From a virus, in the IMG/VR virus record IMGVR_UViG_3300030102_008449, positions 10,194 to 43,500 of that record: DNA of 33,307 nt; one strand, 5' to 3'. Shown piece after piece: positions 7,741-15,456 of this stretch; position 1 is the first letter of the stretch; every line of letters begins with the position of its first letter. A model generated the notes under the pieces. The model saw only the letters and a program-made list of their open reading frames with translations. It ran no database searches and was not told where the DNA came from. Both the position numbers and the translations under genes were made by a program.

Positions 7741-8400
7741 TTATTTTGTTTGTGTGTAAATTGATATATTATTTTCTATACAATATTTTTCTTCATCAGT
7801 TAATTTATTTTCCTTAAATACTTCCATTTTAGTTAAATCAGGCCAATCATTAATAGACCATTTTTTAGGTTTAGTTTTAATCGCATCATCTAACTTATCT
7901 AAGCCCTTCTGTGCTGTTTCTGGTGCCATATAGTAATGATAACCCATAGTTTTTATATCTTGTTCTCTCCAAGGTACATTAGGTAATCTACCATCATAAC
8001 TCATTTGTTTAAGTTCTATAGCAGCTTCCTTATTATCCGTCAATATAATACCCCCTCTTCCAAGAGACAAATGTTTTTGGAATTGAAAGCTAATACACAT
8101 AAAAGTACCAGGGATATAACTATCTTTTTTCCAAAGAACCGCTGCGTCTATTATATTAGTATCTTCGATCCAGTAATATTCATCCCACTTATCATCTTTC
8201 CAAATTAGCTCTATATTTAGTTTATTAGCTAACATTGGAACAGATAAATAAGTCCTTTTAGGTACTGTTATTGATCTAATTTTTTGTTGCCTTAAACATA
8301 ATTCAATACCATGGGTACAGCAATCAACAGCAACACCAAATGGAGCACCAAAAAACTCGGTAATTTTATCTTCAAATTTTTTTACAATTTCAAATGCCAT
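7741..8400 (-). CDS. Short DegT/DnrJ-type aminotransferase-like protein
   Basis: The family fold is visible: FGVAVDCCTHGIELCL (21-36), VPKRTYLSVP, and FQFQKHLSLGRGGIILTD (105-122), where Lys109 stands at the PLP-binding lysine position. The protein is only 219 residues, against about 370-390 for full DegT enzymes, so the C-terminal small domain is mostly missing. It may act with a partner, use another cofactor arrangement, or be an inactive relative. It starts inside the formyltransferase stop as TAATG (one base overlap) and ends one base before Gmd, so these three are made together. A full-length DegT enzyme is encoded at 12149-13294. Confidence 0.65.
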   Translation of the reverse strand: MAFEIVKKFEDKITEFFGAPFGVAVDCCTHGIELCLRQQKIRSITVPKRTYLSVPMLANKLNIELIWKDDKWDEYYWIEDTNIIDAAVLWKKDSYIPGTFMCISFQFQKHLSLGRGGIILTDNKEAAIELKQMSYDGRLPNVPWREQDIKTMGYHYYMAPETAQKGLDKLDDAIKTKPKKWSINDWPDLTKMEVFKENKLTDEEKYCIENNISIYTQTK

Positions 8401-9062
8401 TATAAAAAGTTAGGTGGAAAATAATTTATTCTTTGTTTTAAATCTGGGTCTTCAATCTTACTTAAATCAGGAAATTTGTTTTTATAAAATTTACCTTCCT
8501 TAGGTAATTGTTTGATACCTTCCACTTTTCTATTAATTAAATCTAACACACTACTTATATCTTTTATTCCTAAGGAAAATACCTCATGATTTAAAGAAAA
8601 AGCAGTTGATGTTGGTGTAATTTTTACTTCAACAGTATCTATAATATCTCCTTGATCAACTTTTTCATTTACATAGTGCCAAGTACCACCTGTTTTTTCT
8701 TCTTTATTCATCATTGCGTGCACTGTAGAAAAACTCCCCCTATAAGCAGGTAATAATCCAGGATGGAAATTTATTATATTATCCTTTTTAATATGTTTTT
8801 TATCTATTATAAACGGATTTGAGAATGATATAACTAAATCAATTTTATTTTTTAATACTTTAGTTAATACTTTATCAAATTTTTTCTTATCTGTGATTTC
8901 TGTTTTTATTTCATAATATTTTAAAAACTCAAGAAAACTAAAATTTGATACATCCCTTAAAGTTATTACACTTAGTTGATTAGGTTTAATATTTAAACTA
9001 AATAATTCTCTTATTAATTGTATTGTTTGGGATCCTTGCCCTATTATTAAATAATTTTTCAT
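8400..9062 (-). CDS. Sugar N-formyltransferase (Fmt-like fold)
   Basis: The 220-residue protein carries the formyltransferase triad: Asn98 and His100 in IINFHPGLLPAYRGS, and Asp136 in NEKVDQGDII. In this family N10-formyl-tetrahydrofolate donates a formyl group to an amine. Sugar N-formyltransferases such as WbkC and VioF have this fold and often about this size or a little more; methionyl-tRNA formyltransferase is longer (about 315). Adjacent Gmd and DegT-like genes suggest GDP-perosamine, giving N-formylperosamine, as the product. That substrate is inference. The start is an ATGA overlap with the upstream glycosyltransferase. Confidence 0.8.
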   Translation of the reverse strand: MKNYLIIGQGSQTIQLIRELFSLNIKPNQLSVITLRDVSNFSFLEFLKYYEIKTEITDKKKFDKVLTKVLKNKIDLVISFSNPFIIDKKHIKKDNIINFHPGLLPAYRGSFSTVHAMMNKEEKTGGTWHYVNEKVDQGDIIDTVEVKITPTSTAFSLNHEVFSLGIKDISSVLDLINRKVEGIKQLPKEGKFYKNKFPDLSKIEDPDLKQRINYFPPNFL

Positions 9063-10012
9063 GTTAATTGATTATAATGTTTATTATGATATTCTTTTAT
9101 TATTTTTACTGGGTCAATAGCCTTATAGTCTGGGTCAATATTAGGTAATATTTTATTCCATTCATGATAAGCTGTATTTTTATTCCATAATGCTTTTTGT
9201 CCTTTTAGTAATAATTTATTGTATTCTTTATCGTTATTATTATAGTATTTAATTTTATCTACAGCATCTTCAACTGATGTGAATAATATCATTTCATCCT
9301 CATCATAGTAATTTTCTAATTCAGGTGCATTTTCAGTTAATAAAACTGATTTTGATGGTATTTCAATAACTCTACCTTTTAATTCACTTCGAGTGTTAAC
9401 AGCATTAGCACTAAAACACAGTGAATATTTAGATTTAGCTACACTTTGTTTCATTTCCTCATGAGTTAAAAAACCTTCAATATGTACATTTTCTCCTAAT
9501 TCAATAAATTTATTTATTTTAGATGGTCTATCACCATGCATACCTCCATAATGTTGAATATTATGTATTTTATCAAAAGTACCAGTACACATAGTATTAG
9601 GATTAAACCCCCATTTCATTTTATGAAAATTCTCTTCTTTTAAACCATCTCTTAAATACCATTCTTTTACACCTTCAAATGTTATAATATCATCAACATA
9701 AGGGATCCAATGTTTTAAATTAGAATCATGAAACCTATAAGCATCACTAGATAATAAAATAACCTTGCATAAATCTTTTAATTCACTAAATTCAGTATGA
9801 ACACCAATAAGATAATTAATGTGAATAAAATAATCGGCTTTAAAATCTATTATGGTTTGTTTTAAATCATCAAATGAATAATGATTGTAATCATAATATT
9901 TAACGTCATAACCTAATCTATCTAAAACTCCATACCAATAAATTATAGCAGCGCTATAATCACTAGGGTTATTTTCATGAGCATGTCTAAGACTAATAAC
10001 TACTTTTTTCAT
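9059..10012 (-). CDS. CgeB-like GT-B glycosyltransferase
   Basis: The C-terminal half contains LKGRVIEIPSKSVLLTENAP (211-230), ELENYYDEDEMILFTSVEDA and a helical tail. This is the layout of the Glyco_trans_1_2 (CgeB-type) region, where the RxxEIP-type block contacts the nucleotide sugar. The N-terminal half (SLRHAHENNPSDYSAAIIYW) is a divergent acceptor domain. It probably transfers a sugar made by the neighbouring genes. Start and stop overlap neighbours by four bases each (ATGA), so it is tightly coupled to the cupin and the formyltransferase. The acceptor is unknown. Confidence 0.7.
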   Translation of the reverse strand: MKKVVISLRHAHENNPSDYSAAIIYWYGVLDRLGYDVKYYDYNHYSFDDLKQTIIDFKADYFIHINYLIGVHTEFSELKDLCKVILLSSDAYRFHDSNLKHWIPYVDDIITFEGVKEWYLRDGLKEENFHKMKWGFNPNTMCTGTFDKIHNIQHYGGMHGDRPSKINKFIELGENVHIEGFLTHEEMKQSVAKSKYSLCFSANAVNTRSELKGRVIEIPSKSVLLTENAPELENYYDEDEMILFTSVEDAVDKIKYYNNNDKEYNKLLLKGQKALWNKNTAYHEWNKILPNIDPDYKAIDPVKIIKEYHNKHYNQLT

Positions 10013-10419
10013 ATAAAATCTTTATCAACTTCAACTCCATAATATGGACCTGTTTTAAATTCATAAACTATTGTATCATCTTCTAATATTAAAAAATTAT
10101 GACCACCTTTAAGAGTAACACTAGCATCACCTGCCTCTAATACTGGTTCTTCAATTATGGTATTATCCGTATCATAAAAAGTTACTTTGACTTTACCTTT
10201 TAGTACAACCCAAGATTCTTGAGCAATAGCAGTTTTATAATCTATATCCTTATGAATATGATAATGAGGTCTAAAAGTTTTACCCTTTTCCATTTTAAGT
10301 AGGGCTAATTGTAGAAATTCAGATTCTGGGATAACATCCTCTCTAGGTGTATCTAATTCATTTAATCTAATAACTAAATGGCATAAACTGCCATCTACTT
10401 TACTATATATTTTTTTCAT
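10009..10419 (-). CDS. WbuC-like cupin-fold protein
   Basis: The 136-residue single-domain protein shows a cupin pattern: FRPHYHIHKDIDY (residues 48-60), with several His that can bind a metal, QESWVVLKGKVKVTFYD (67-83), and VTLKGGHNFLILEDDTIVYE later. It resembles the WbuC family of O-antigen gene clusters, whose function is not known. A sugar isomerase or oxidase role is possible. It overlaps the upstream GT10-like gene by 17 bases and the downstream glycosyltransferase by four. Confidence 0.65.
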   Translation of the reverse strand: MKKIYSKVDGSLCHLVIRLNELDTPREDVIPESEFLQLALLKMEKGKTFRPHYHIHKDIDYKTAIAQESWVVLKGKVKVTFYDTDNTIIEEPVLEAGDASVTLKGGHNFLILEDDTIVYEFKTGPYYGVEVDKDFI

Positions 10420-11278
10420 TTAATATTTTTTTATAAACATTATTAAACATCCAATCCTCATAATTGCTATATTGTTGAACCTTCTTATGATTTTCCTTTA
10501 CAACAGGTAATAAACTTTCATAATGACCAGGTTTAGCTATGGTTCTAAATATATCAGCTAAATCTTCTATTTTTTCGAATGATAAAATACCCTTATCATT
10601 AAAATACTCACCTATATTAGGACAACCCCAATAAATTGGAATTGTACCCGTTGCTATACAATCCATAATTTTTTCAGTAAAGTAATGATCCGTTCTATTA
10701 TTTTCAACTATAATTGAATATTTGTAATCAGCAGATCCTTCCTCTTTACCATTAATTTCCTTATTAGCCCCAGTTCCATATAAATCAATACCTGTAGCGT
10801 ATTTAGCTATTTTATGTCTTAATTGATGACCTTCAATCCAATTCTTCCAAGAATAAATCATAGACACTAGTTTAGTTTTAGGATGAACTTTATTAAATTT
10901 ATCATCCAACCAAATACCATTATCAACTGTGTATATTGTTTTATCTGGGTATTTATTTAATAATTCATTATCATAAGTTAAGATGTAATTAAATTTATCT
11001 ATTATTTCCTCTGCTTTTTTATATCTTTTTTGTTGTAAATCATGTAAAGGTCTTGGTTCATGTAGCCAACCTAATTTAATTTTACTATTAACATTATCTA
11101 TAATATGTAAATGTTCATCATCAAAACATTCATCAGTAAAAATAGTAATACCATCCCAATCAGTAAAAGGACCAACATACTCGATGTGCTTTGGTATTTT
11201 ATTAAAAGCAATTCCAGAATAATTATGGATACCAGATAAACTGGAATTCATTATATTATTTATTTTTAATTTGCTCAT
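10403..11278 (-). CDS. GT10-like fucosyltransferase family protein
   Basis: The start is placed at the ATG at 11278 (MSKLKINN), 12 codons inside the longest frame, because it reduces the overlap with the upstream gene to 23 bases; 291 residues result. The segment YKYSIIVENNRTDHYFTEKI, followed by CIATGTIPIYWGCPNIGEYF, matches the GT10 core in which the Glu-Asn and the TEK block bind GDP-fucose. GT10 enzymes add fucose in alpha-1,3 linkage. Gmd is present here but no clear GDP-fucose synthase, so the donor may instead be another GDP-6-deoxy sugar. The first 100 residues are divergent. Confidence 0.7.
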   Translation of the reverse strand: MSKLKINNIMNSSLSGIHNYSGIAFNKIPKHIEYVGPFTDWDGITIFTDECFDDEHLHIIDNVNSKIKLGWLHEPRPLHDLQQKRYKKAEEIIDKFNYILTYDNELLNKYPDKTIYTVDNGIWLDDKFNKVHPKTKLVSMIYSWKNWIEGHQLRHKIAKYATGIDLYGTGANKEINGKEEGSADYKYSIIVENNRTDHYFTEKIMDCIATGTIPIYWGCPNIGEYFNDKGILSFEKIEDLADIFRTIAKPGHYESLLPVVKENHKKVQQYSNYEDWMFNNVYKKILNEKNI

Positions 11279-11666
11279 AAATTTTATTTTTAAATTTAGT
11301 AGCAGACCAACCATGATCTCTATCTAAATAATGTATTGGTATACCTAGTTCTACTCCAGTATAATCATCTCTATCCTTATAATCATCACCCAAAAACCTT
11401 ACATCAGGATCTAATCTACTTAAATGCCAAATTAATTTAGCTTCTGTATCATAAGTAGTAATTACATCAACTTGTTTTAGACTAGTTATTATTAATGATC
11501 TATCCCAAATATTTAAAATAGGTTTTAATTTTTCGGGTCGCTCAACTGATGGATCAATATGAATAAAAACATGCAATTCATCACAATGTTTTTTACACTC
11601 ATTAAACATTTTAATATAACCAGGGTGTATTACATCAAAAGCACCAGCTACAACTCCAATTTTCAT
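11256..11666 (-). CDS. Cytidylyltransferase-family nucleotidyltransferase
   Basis: The 136-residue protein begins MKIGVVAGAFDVIHPGYIKM, an HxGH-like motif (His14-Pro-Gly-Tyr) of the TagD, RfaE/HldE C-terminal class, and ends with a WSATKFKNKI block that corresponds to the second nucleotide-binding motif. It should transfer CMP or AMP to a sugar or polyol phosphate. Its neighbour is a GmhA-like isomerase and a GHMP kinase lies a few genes upstream, so activation of a heptose phosphate is a good guess. Glycerol-3-phosphate as a substrate is the main alternative. Confidence 0.75.
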   Translation of the reverse strand: MKIGVVAGAFDVIHPGYIKMFNECKKHCDELHVFIHIDPSVERPEKLKPILNIWDRSLIITSLKQVDVITTYDTEAKLIWHLSRLDPDVRFLGDDYKDRDDYTGVELGIPIHYLDRDHGWSATKFKNKIYEQIKNK

Positions 11667-11667
11667 A

Positions 11668-12162
11668 TTAATTATCTATTATTGAATGTAATAAAATTTC
11701 ATGTGCTAATTCTACTACTCCATATGATTTAGCATCAACCCAAAATTTATAATTAGCATTTAAACTGTTTAATTTATTATTAGCTCCAAACCCAGAAAGG
11801 GCAGCATAATAAACATCATTAGCTTCACACCATTTAGCTGCATTAACCACATTCATTGAGTTACCTGATGAAGATATTAGTATAACAAAAGTATCATCAT
11901 CAACAAATTCACTTAAAAACTGTTTATATGCCTCATCTCTTCCATAATCATTTATATAGGCAGTAAGCATAGGAGCATCAGAAAAACTAAAAGCTTTTTT
12001 ACCTAAAAATTTAGTATAATCTACACTAATATGAGATGCAATAGCATTACTACCACCATTACCTATTAAAATAATTTTATTAAATTTATTAACAAAATAT
12101 TCTAATCTAGACTTATGGTCTTTAATTCTTTCTATTTGTTCTTTTAATTTATCTAAGTTCAT
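11668..12162 (-). CDS. SIS-domain phosphoheptose isomerase-like protein
   Basis: A 164-residue single SIS domain carries LIGNGGSNAIASHISVDYTK (32-51), ISSSGNSMNVVNAAKW (95-110) and VELAHEILLHSIID at the C-terminus, whose Glu and His match the catalytic residues of GmhA. GmhA converts sedoheptulose 7-phosphate to D-glycero-D-manno-heptose 7-phosphate. Typical GmhA is about 190 residues. The start lies 14 bases inside the aminotransferase gene. Nearby HddA-like kinase and nucleotidyltransferase support a heptose route, but other SIS isomerases are possible. Confidence 0.75.
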   Translation of the reverse strand: MNLDKLKEQIERIKDHKSRLEYFVNKFNKIILIGNGGSNAIASHISVDYTKFLGKKAFSFSDAPMLTAYINDYGRDEAYKQFLSEFVDDDTFVILISSSGNSMNVVNAAKWCEANDVYYAALSGFGANNKLNSLNANYKFWVDAKSYGVVELAHEILLHSIIDN

Positions 12163-13294
12163 TTAATACATTTTTTAACATTTCAATTACATAATCTTGT
12201 TCTTCTCTAGTTATCTCAGCAAAAAATGGTAACCATAATCCTTGGTTATGAAATTTCATAGTTTGAGGTAAATCCACATCATGGTTATAAGCTGGTTCTT
12301 TATGTATAGCTTGGATATCCCATTTACAACCTACATTATTTCTTCTTAAGATATCAACTACCATATCTCTATTATATATTTCACCTAATACTAAATGGAA
12401 GTTTTGCCAATTATACCTAGTACAATAATCAGGTATTAAATTACCGATTTGAATATCATAATCTTTAGACAATTCTTTTATTTTTTTATTATAATATTCT
12501 CCAGCTTTAGTTCTTAATTTTACCTCTTCATCAAATGACTTTAATTGAGCCATTCCTAAAGCACAGGGGATATCTGCCATTTTATAGTTACTACTAATTT
12601 TATCAAACTGTTCTTTAAGTAAAAATTGTGCTTTATCCCTTTCTAATGGCGAAACGGAGGTACCAAATGCTCTATATGACCTTAACCATTCAGCCTGATC
12701 TTTATCCCTAGTAATAATCATTCCACCTTCACCTGTAGTTAAACACTTACGTGCTTGAAATGAATAGGTATTAATAAATTTACTATTACCTATTTTTTTA
12801 CCTTTATATTCACTTCCAAAACCACAAGCCGAGTCTTCAATAATTGGGATATTTAAACTATTAAATGAATCTAAATCACAAGGAACACCCATTTGATTTA
12901 CTAATATAATTGCCTTAGTATCTGCTGTTACTCTTCTAACTATATCTTCATAATAAGGAACACCAAATTCGTTTACATCACACCAAATAGGAGTACCACC
13001 AACATTACTAACAGCAAATCCACTAGCTACCCAACTCCAAGAAGGAACTATAACTTCATCTGTTGGTTTTAATCTTTTGCCTTTATTAATAGCTAATAAA
13101 GCTAACTCAATAGCAACTGTACCATTAGCTACAGCAATGTAATGACCATCAGGATCATTATTATATTCTTTAACTTTTTCCTCAAATTCACCTATTCTTG
13201 GACCACCACTAATCCAACGTGAATCTAATACTTCTTTTATTGCCTCTAAAGCAACATCCGTTTTAATGTAAGGTTTACCTAAAGGTACTTTCAT
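12149..13294 (-). CDS. DegT/DnrJ/EryC1 PLP-dependent sugar aminotransferase
   Basis: At 381 residues this is a complete family member. It begins VPLGKPYIKTDVALEAIKEV, with NGTVAIELAL (58-67), IPIIEDSACGFGS (148-160) and SFQARKCLTTGEGGM, where the Lys binds PLP. It moves an amino group, usually from glutamate, to a keto sugar nucleotide. With Gmd nearby, GDP-perosamine synthesis is one candidate. With the directly adjacent Gfo/Idh gene (4-base overlap), a WbpB/WbpE-type 3-amino sugar route is another. Sequence alone does not decide. Confidence 0.88.
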   Translation of the reverse strand: MKVPLGKPYIKTDVALEAIKEVLDSRWISGGPRIGEFEEKVKEYNNDPDGHYIAVANGTVAIELALLAINKGKRLKPTDEVIVPSWSWVASGFAVSNVGGTPIWCDVNEFGVPYYEDIVRRVTADTKAIILVNQMGVPCDLDSFNSLNIPIIEDSACGFGSEYKGKKIGNSKFINTYSFQARKCLTTGEGGMIITRDKDQAEWLRSYRAFGTSVSPLERDKAQFLLKEQFDKISSNYKMADIPCALGMAQLKSFDEEVKLRTKAGEYYNKKIKELSKDYDIQIGNLIPDYCTRYNWQNFHLVLGEIYNRDMVVDILRRNNVGCKWDIQAIHKEPAYNHDVDLPQTMKFHNQGLWLPFFAEITREEQDYVIEMLKNVLNELR

Positions 13295-14148
13295 AACTTA
13301 TTTTTAATTTGTGTTAATAAACTCCAAACGTCAACACAATTAACATTTGGCCTCTCCCCCAATATAAAAAACTCTAATTCCAACTCCAAGTTAGATTTAG
13401 AAACTATTGGTTCTATTATTTCTCTATATCCTTCCTCTACTTTATCTTCTACCCACTTAGTAGAATCATAATATAAACTTTCACCTTCCCATATAAAACT
13501 TCCTTCATCTCCTACAATTACTATTTTTCTTTCTTTATCAGGGTAAATCCATGATGAATAAAAATCGCCTCTTACACCATTATTAGTAAATAAACTTAAA
13601 TTACAAGAACTAGACTGAATAGGTGGTTTAAATTCATTATTAACTTTTACATCTGATATAAATGATGTTCCAAATAGGTCTAAAAACATATATAAATCAT
13701 GGATCATATAATCTTCAATAATACTAACATCAGATCTAACTCTTGGACCCATAGATGCTCTTATACTTTTCCAATATAGGGGTTTACCTATTTTATTTAA
13801 ATTATTTTTAATATAATTATATTCATTAGAATAAAGAAATATATAACCTGGAAATGTCCAATGTAAATCACGAGCTTCATCTATATTAGTTCCACAAGGT
13901 TTTTCTATTAATACTTTAACATTATCATATTTAGCAAAATCTTTATGTAATTCAGCATTAGTAGCAACTATAATATGTGTGTACTTTATATTAACATCAT
14001 CCATACTTTTAAATAAAGGCACATCTACATCAATAATAGGAGAAGGATCAACTACACCAACTAATTCATACTTTGAATTCATGATAGTTTTATACCAGTT
14101 TTTACCCCAATAACCACAACCAACTAATAAAATTTTTACAGTTCCCAT
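13291..14148 (-). CDS. Gfo/Idh/MocA-family oxidoreductase
   Basis: The 285-residue protein starts VKILLVGCGYWGKNWYKTI (residues 4-22), a Rossmann dinucleotide site (GCGYWG). VLIEKPCGTN (79-88) holds the Glu-Lys-Pro block where the Lys is catalytic in this family. The C-terminal domain is the usual sheet region but shorter than the typical 330-360 residues. It should oxidise or reduce a sugar ring carbon with NAD(H). The adjacent aminotransferase suggests oxidation of C3 (WbpB or WlbA type). Start overlaps the GHMP kinase gene by 13 bases. Confidence 0.8.
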   Translation of the reverse strand: MGTVKILLVGCGYWGKNWYKTIMNSKYELVGVVDPSPIIDVDVPLFKSMDDVNIKYTHIIVATNAELHKDFAKYDNVKVLIEKPCGTNIDEARDLHWTFPGYIFLYSNEYNYIKNNLNKIGKPLYWKSIRASMGPRVRSDVSIIEDYMIHDLYMFLDLFGTSFISDVKVNNEFKPPIQSSSCNLSLFTNNGVRGDFYSSWIYPDKERKIVIVGDEGSFIWEGESLYYDSTKWVEDKVEEGYREIIEPIVSKSNLELELEFFILGERPNVNCVDVWSLLTQIKNKL

Positions 14149-15038
14149 GCTTGTACTCCTTTATTATCTATATTAATTAATGTCCCTTCCTCTACTGTGT
14201 CTTTTGTTATTACAAGAAAATAACCTCCTCCACCAGCACCACATAATTTAATTCCTTTAATATCGTATTTTTTCTTTAATTTTTTTTCTTGCACTAATAA
14301 ATCTTGATTCATTATATCTGAATTAATAGATTTTTTAGTTTCCCACCCCTTATTAAAAATATCAAAGAATATTTCTTCATTATCTAAATTATCATGCATT
14401 ATGTCTACTAGTTCTAGTAATCCATATGATTTATCAAAATTAACATTTTTTAATATATTAGTAGAAGAACGAGTTATACCAGTTGAAACTAAAAAGAAAT
14501 TATAATTATTAAATATAGATGTTGTTAAATTCTCCTGAAGTATGTAATCAGGGTAAAATATAAATTGTTTTAGACCTCCTAAAGCACATCCATAAGGATC
14601 CTGATAACCTGTAAGTGGATTAAAATTTCTTTCTAATTTTATAGCTAATTTAGCTATCTCAGTTTGAGAATAATCTATACCCTTAAATTTACAAGCGGCT
14701 GCAATGCATGCTATTAAATATGAAGAAGATGAAGCTAATCCCGAACCACTTGTAGGTATATCACAATTAAATGACATAATAATAGGGGGTAAATCAAAAT
14801 GTTTAATTACTTCTCTAGCTATATCATTTTTTATATCTATTGGATGATACACTTCTTCACTTTTACTATAGTTAACCTTCCAAGTATCAGTACTTATATT
14901 TTCATTTATTGTTATATAAGTGTATAAATTAGGAGGAAACGATATAGCTGATCCTATTCCAAATTTATCAATAAACCCTTGCAAGTCGGTTGAACCCCCA
15001 ACTAGTGAGATTCTTAATGGACATTTACTTACTATCAT
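14136..15038 (-). CDS. GHMP-family sugar kinase, HddA-like
   Basis: The 300-residue protein has the three GHMP blocks: PLRISLVGGSTDL (7-19), the ATP loop PTSGSGLASSSSY (93-105), and KLCGAGGGGYFLV near the C-terminus. The N-terminal CPLRISLVGGSTDL is typical of D-glycero-alpha-D-manno-heptose 7-phosphate kinase (HddA) and of L-fucose-type kinases. It would phosphorylate C1 of a sugar before nucleotide activation. GmhA-like and nucleotidyltransferase genes sit 2-3 kb downstream, consistent with a heptose pathway. The ends overlap both neighbours by 13-14 bases. Confidence 0.8.
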   Translation of the reverse strand: MIVSKCPLRISLVGGSTDLQGFIDKFGIGSAISFPPNLYTYITINENISTDTWKVNYSKSEEVYHPIDIKNDIAREVIKHFDLPPIIMSFNCDIPTSGSGLASSSSYLIACIAAACKFKGIDYSQTEIAKLAIKLERNFNPLTGYQDPYGCALGGLKQFIFYPDYILQENLTTSIFNNYNFFLVSTGITRSSTNILKNVNFDKSYGLLELVDIMHDNLDNEEIFFDIFNKGWETKKSINSDIMNQDLLVQEKKLKKKYDIKGIKLCGAGGGGYFLVITKDTVEEGTLINIDNKGVQAWEL

Positions 15039-15456
15039 TATATAATATTTTAACTGGTGAACCCACAGCTTTACAATTGCTGGGAATGTCTTTATTTACT
15101 AATGTAAGTGCTCCTATTATAACATTATCTCCGATTGTAACTCCAGGTAATATAACTGAATTTGTTCCTATTTGAACATTATTACCTATTTTTACAGGTG
15201 CTCTTTCTATATGATTACCATTTAAAGGATCCTTTTCTAAATTTTTGAATCTATAGTTAGAAGAATCATGGGTTAAAACATGTACACCAGAAGATATGGT
15301 TACATTATTTCCAATTGTTAAGCCGCCTGAGCCATCAACTAAACAAAAATATCCTACCCAAACATCATTGCCTAATTTAATGTGTTCTTTACCTCTGACA
15401 ATGTTAAATTCATTCCAAGGACCTACTTCATTTTTTAACTTATTCCATTCAATCAT
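15025..15456 (-). CDS. Hexapeptide-repeat acyltransferase
   Basis: The chosen start is the ATG at 15456 (MIEWNKLKNEVG), which overlaps the previous stop as ATGATTGA; an ATG at 15495 would add 13 residues. The 143-residue protein is a left-handed beta helix: IKLGNDVWVGYFCLVDGSGG, LTIGNNVTISSGVHVLTHDS and KIGNNVQIGTNSVILPGVTI are hexapeptide repeats, and the motif HVLTHDS carries the likely catalytic His. It resembles WbbJ-type O-acetyltransferases and should acetylate a sugar hydroxyl or amine with acetyl-CoA. The usual trimer would form three active sites. Confidence 0.8.
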   Translation of the reverse strand: MIEWNKLKNEVGPWNEFNIVRGKEHIKLGNDVWVGYFCLVDGSGGLTIGNNVTISSGVHVLTHDSSNYRFKNLEKDPLNGNHIERAPVKIGNNVQIGTNSVILPGVTIGDNVIIGALTLVNKDIPSNCKAVGSPVKILYNDSK

